Of a DNA stretch of 64,000 nt, positions 62,572 to 64,000 are shown piece by piece. A program made the translations under genes and the position numbers. Within the stretch, counting starts at the first letter, position 1. The number at the start of each line of letters is the position of its first letter. The notes below the pieces were generated by a model, which saw nothing but the letters and a program-made list of their open reading frames with translations, ran no database searches and was not told the origin of the DNA. Origin of the DNA: Clostridia bacterium (lineage in GTDB: Bacteria > Bacillota > Clostridia > Christensenellales > CAG-138); contig QKAN01000184.1 of the NCBI GenBank assembly GCA_003246365.1, positions 20,901 to 84,900 of the forward strand. The letters are read 5' to 3'.

Positions 62572-63900
62572 ATGGAAGCGAAACAGAGCAAAATGGACAA
62601 AGTGTTTGAAAGCAAATTCATGAAAGGCCTGCAGCGTTTCGGCGAAAAAATTGCAACAAACAAGGGCTTTTCCGCCATCAGCAAGTCTTTGATGGCAACG
62701 ATGGGCATCATCCTCGTCGGTGCCGTGTTCCAGATCGTTGCAACCATTCCGACGCTGTTTGGTTGGTATACAACCTCTGACCAGATCTATACGATTCTCT
62801 ACACGCCATATAACATGACGATGGGCCTGATCAGCGTTTTCCTCGCGTTCATGATCGCATATAACTATGCCAAATCGTTCGATATGAAGCCGATGCAAAA
62901 CGGCATCGTGAGTCTGGTGTGTTTCCTTGCCGTCAGCGCACCGATTCAAACCGTCACCCTTGCCGACGGAAGCACCACGATGACCGTGCTGAATTCTTCC
63001 TATCTCGGCGCGCAGGGCATGTTTGTTGCAATCATCATCGCGATTCTATCCGTAAAGCTGACGCGGTTCTGCGAAAAGCACAACATCGTCATCAAAATGC
63101 CGGATGTTGTTCCGTCTTTCCTCTCGGATGCGTTCTCTGCGGCGCTCCCGATGTTCTTCAACCTCTTGGTTTGGTTCGGCGTCGGAACCGTGCTTTCGCT
63201 TTTGACGGCGGGACAGATGACCTTGCCACTGTTGATCACCTATGTTCTCTCCATCCCCCTCTCCGCGCTGAACAGCGTACCGGGCATGCTGGTTATCTCC
63301 ATTTTCGCCTGCCTGCTCTGGACATTCGGTATTCACGGCACAATGGTCGTTTTCATCGCGCTTCTCGCGATTCTGATGCAGAACATCGGCGCGAACGCAG
63401 CCGCGGTCGCCGCAGGCGGAAAACCGGTATTCTATGCTTCCCTGTTGATCTCTTCCATGATGACTGCCGGCGGAACGGGAAACACCTTTGGTCTTGTTCT
63501 GCGCGGTTTGCGTTGTAAATCCGAGCAGGTTCGCGCGGTCAGCAAGGTTGCGATCGTCCCCGGTCTGTTCGGCATCAATGAGCCGGCAACCTTCGGTTAT
63601 CCGATTATGTACAACCCCATTCTTGCAATTCCGTTCATGCTGACCCCGTTGATCACGATGATCGTCGTTTGGGCGGGATATCTGATTGGCTTCTTCAAAC
63701 CGGCGTACGTCATGATGTTTTCCCTGATGCCGATCGGCGTCGGCGAATTCCTCGGCGCAATGGCCTGGCAGAACCTGTTAATTCCGGTCGTCGGCATTAT
63801 CATCGGCTACTTTGTATACTACCCATTCATCAAGGCATATGATAAAGAGCTCTATACAAAAGAGCAGGCCGCTCTGGAAGCGGAAACGACCGAATCCTGA
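62572..63900 (+). CDS. PTS cellobiose-type EIIC permease
   Basis: 442 residues, about ten helices, matching the CelB/ChbC family: MGIILVGAVFQIVATIP, the substrate-site region FGIHGTMVVF, and NEPATFGYPIMYNP. Imports and, with EIIB, phosphorylates a beta-diglucoside. RBS GGGAGG. Confidence 0.94.
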   Translation: MEAKQSKMDKVFESKFMKGLQRFGEKIATNKGFSAISKSLMATMGIILVGAVFQIVATIPTLFGWYTTSDQIYTILYTPYNMTMGLISVFLAFMIAYNYAKSFDMKPMQNGIVSLVCFLAVSAPIQTVTLADGSTTMTVLNSSYLGAQGMFVAIIIAILSVKLTRFCEKHNIVIKMPDVVPSFLSDAFSAALPMFFNLLVWFGVGTVLSLLTAGQMTLPLLITYVLSIPLSALNSVPGMLVISIFACLLWTFGIHGTMVVFIALLAILMQNIGANAAAVAAGGKPVFYASLLISSMMTAGGTGNTFGLVLRGLRCKSEQVRAVSKVAIVPGLFGINEPATFGYPIMYNPILAIPFMLTPLITMIVVWAGYLIGFFKPAYVMMFSLMPIGVGEFLGAMAWQNLLIPVVGIIIGYFVYYPFIKAYDKELYTKEQAALEAETTES

Positions 63901-63972
63901 TTTCAGCGAATGAATCTAATGGACGCGGTGCAGCCGGAGCCGGTTGCGCCGCGTCCGATAAAGGAGACGTAA

Positions 63973-64000
63973 ATGGAAAAAAGTTTTCCGACAGAATTTC
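63973..64000 (+). CDS. Start of a probable GH1 6-phospho-beta-glucosidase (truncated by window end)
   Basis: ATG behind AAGGAG, encoding MEKSFPTEF. This matches the usual GH1 opening (FPxxFLWG). The position after a cellobiose PTS supports it. Only nine codons are visible. Confidence 0.5.

Noticed and set aside
1..64000. tRNA, rRNA, CRISPR arrays, insertion sequences, phage genes
   Set aside because: None was seen on reading the intergenic regions; no transposase or integrase-like protein is present.

Overview
The window reads as chromosomal DNA of an anaerobic, probably gut-dwelling Firmicute of class Clostridia. The evidence is strong AGGAGG-type ribosome binding sites, lipobox lipoproteins, Opp- and Mal-type ABC importers, a cellobiose-type PTS, a LevR-type PTS regulator, a VanRS-like two-component system, ferredoxin-type oxidoreductases and a membrane Fe-S/FMN electron-transfer protein. 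Base composition is moderate and fairly even. No rRNA, tRNA, CRISPR array or insertion sequence was seen.

Region 1 (1-17.8 kb) is a catabolic island for an unidentified sugar, sugar acid or glycoside. It holds a class II fructose-bisphosphate-type aldolase (cut by the window edge), two LysR regulators plus a LysR stump, a phloretin/diacetylphloroglucinol hydrolase-like enzyme, a PfkB kinase, a FucA/RhaD-type aldolase, three FGGY kinases, two tandem SDRs (one without its catalytic Tyr), a D-2-hydroxyacid dehydrogenase, a formylglycine-generating-enzyme-like protein, a zinc alcohol dehydrogenase and an Fe-S aldo/keto reductase. Region 2 (17.8-24.6 kb) is a five-gene Opp/Dpp importer. Its promoter shares a 45-bp element (41 identical positions) with the promoter of the aldolase at the left edge, so importer and island are probably co-regulated. 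Region 3 (24.6-29.4 kb) is a mix: a small membrane protein, a HAD phosphatase, a butanol-dehydrogenase-type enzyme, a small GNAT and a hexulose-phosphate-synthase-like protein lacking its lysine.

Region 4 (29.4-43.5 kb, all minus strand) is a cell-envelope glycosylation cluster. RfbF, RfbG and RfbH build CDP-4-keto-3,6-dideoxyglucose. A GT2 transferase, a GtrA flippase and two polytopic glycosyltransferases form a Gtr-like transfer module. Between them lie a TPP enzyme, a dehydroquinate-synthase-like cyclase, an SDR, an HMGL-type aldolase fusion and an epimerase. Together these suggest an unusual branched or carbocyclic deoxysugar. Region 5 (43.6-51.3 kb) is a maltodextrin/starch operon: a four-module starch-binding surface protein, an ABC importer, a GH13 enzyme and a LacI regulator, preceded by a decayed amino-acid permease remnant.

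Region 6 (51.4-57.8 kb) holds a NosR-like Fe-S membrane protein with two FMN-binding domains, a tannase-like secreted lipoprotein esterase and a response regulator/kinase pair. Tandem 11-bp ATTGAA repeats precede both the regulator and the tannase-like gene, so the two-component system probably controls the esterase. Region 7 (58-64 kb) holds a B3/4-domain protein, then a LevR-like PTS regulator with no visible sigma-54 contact motif, cellobiose-type EIIA, EIIB and EIIC, and the first codons of a probable 6-phospho-beta-glucosidase. The overall theme is plant glycan, glycoside and polyphenol use. Substrates are inferred, not shown.
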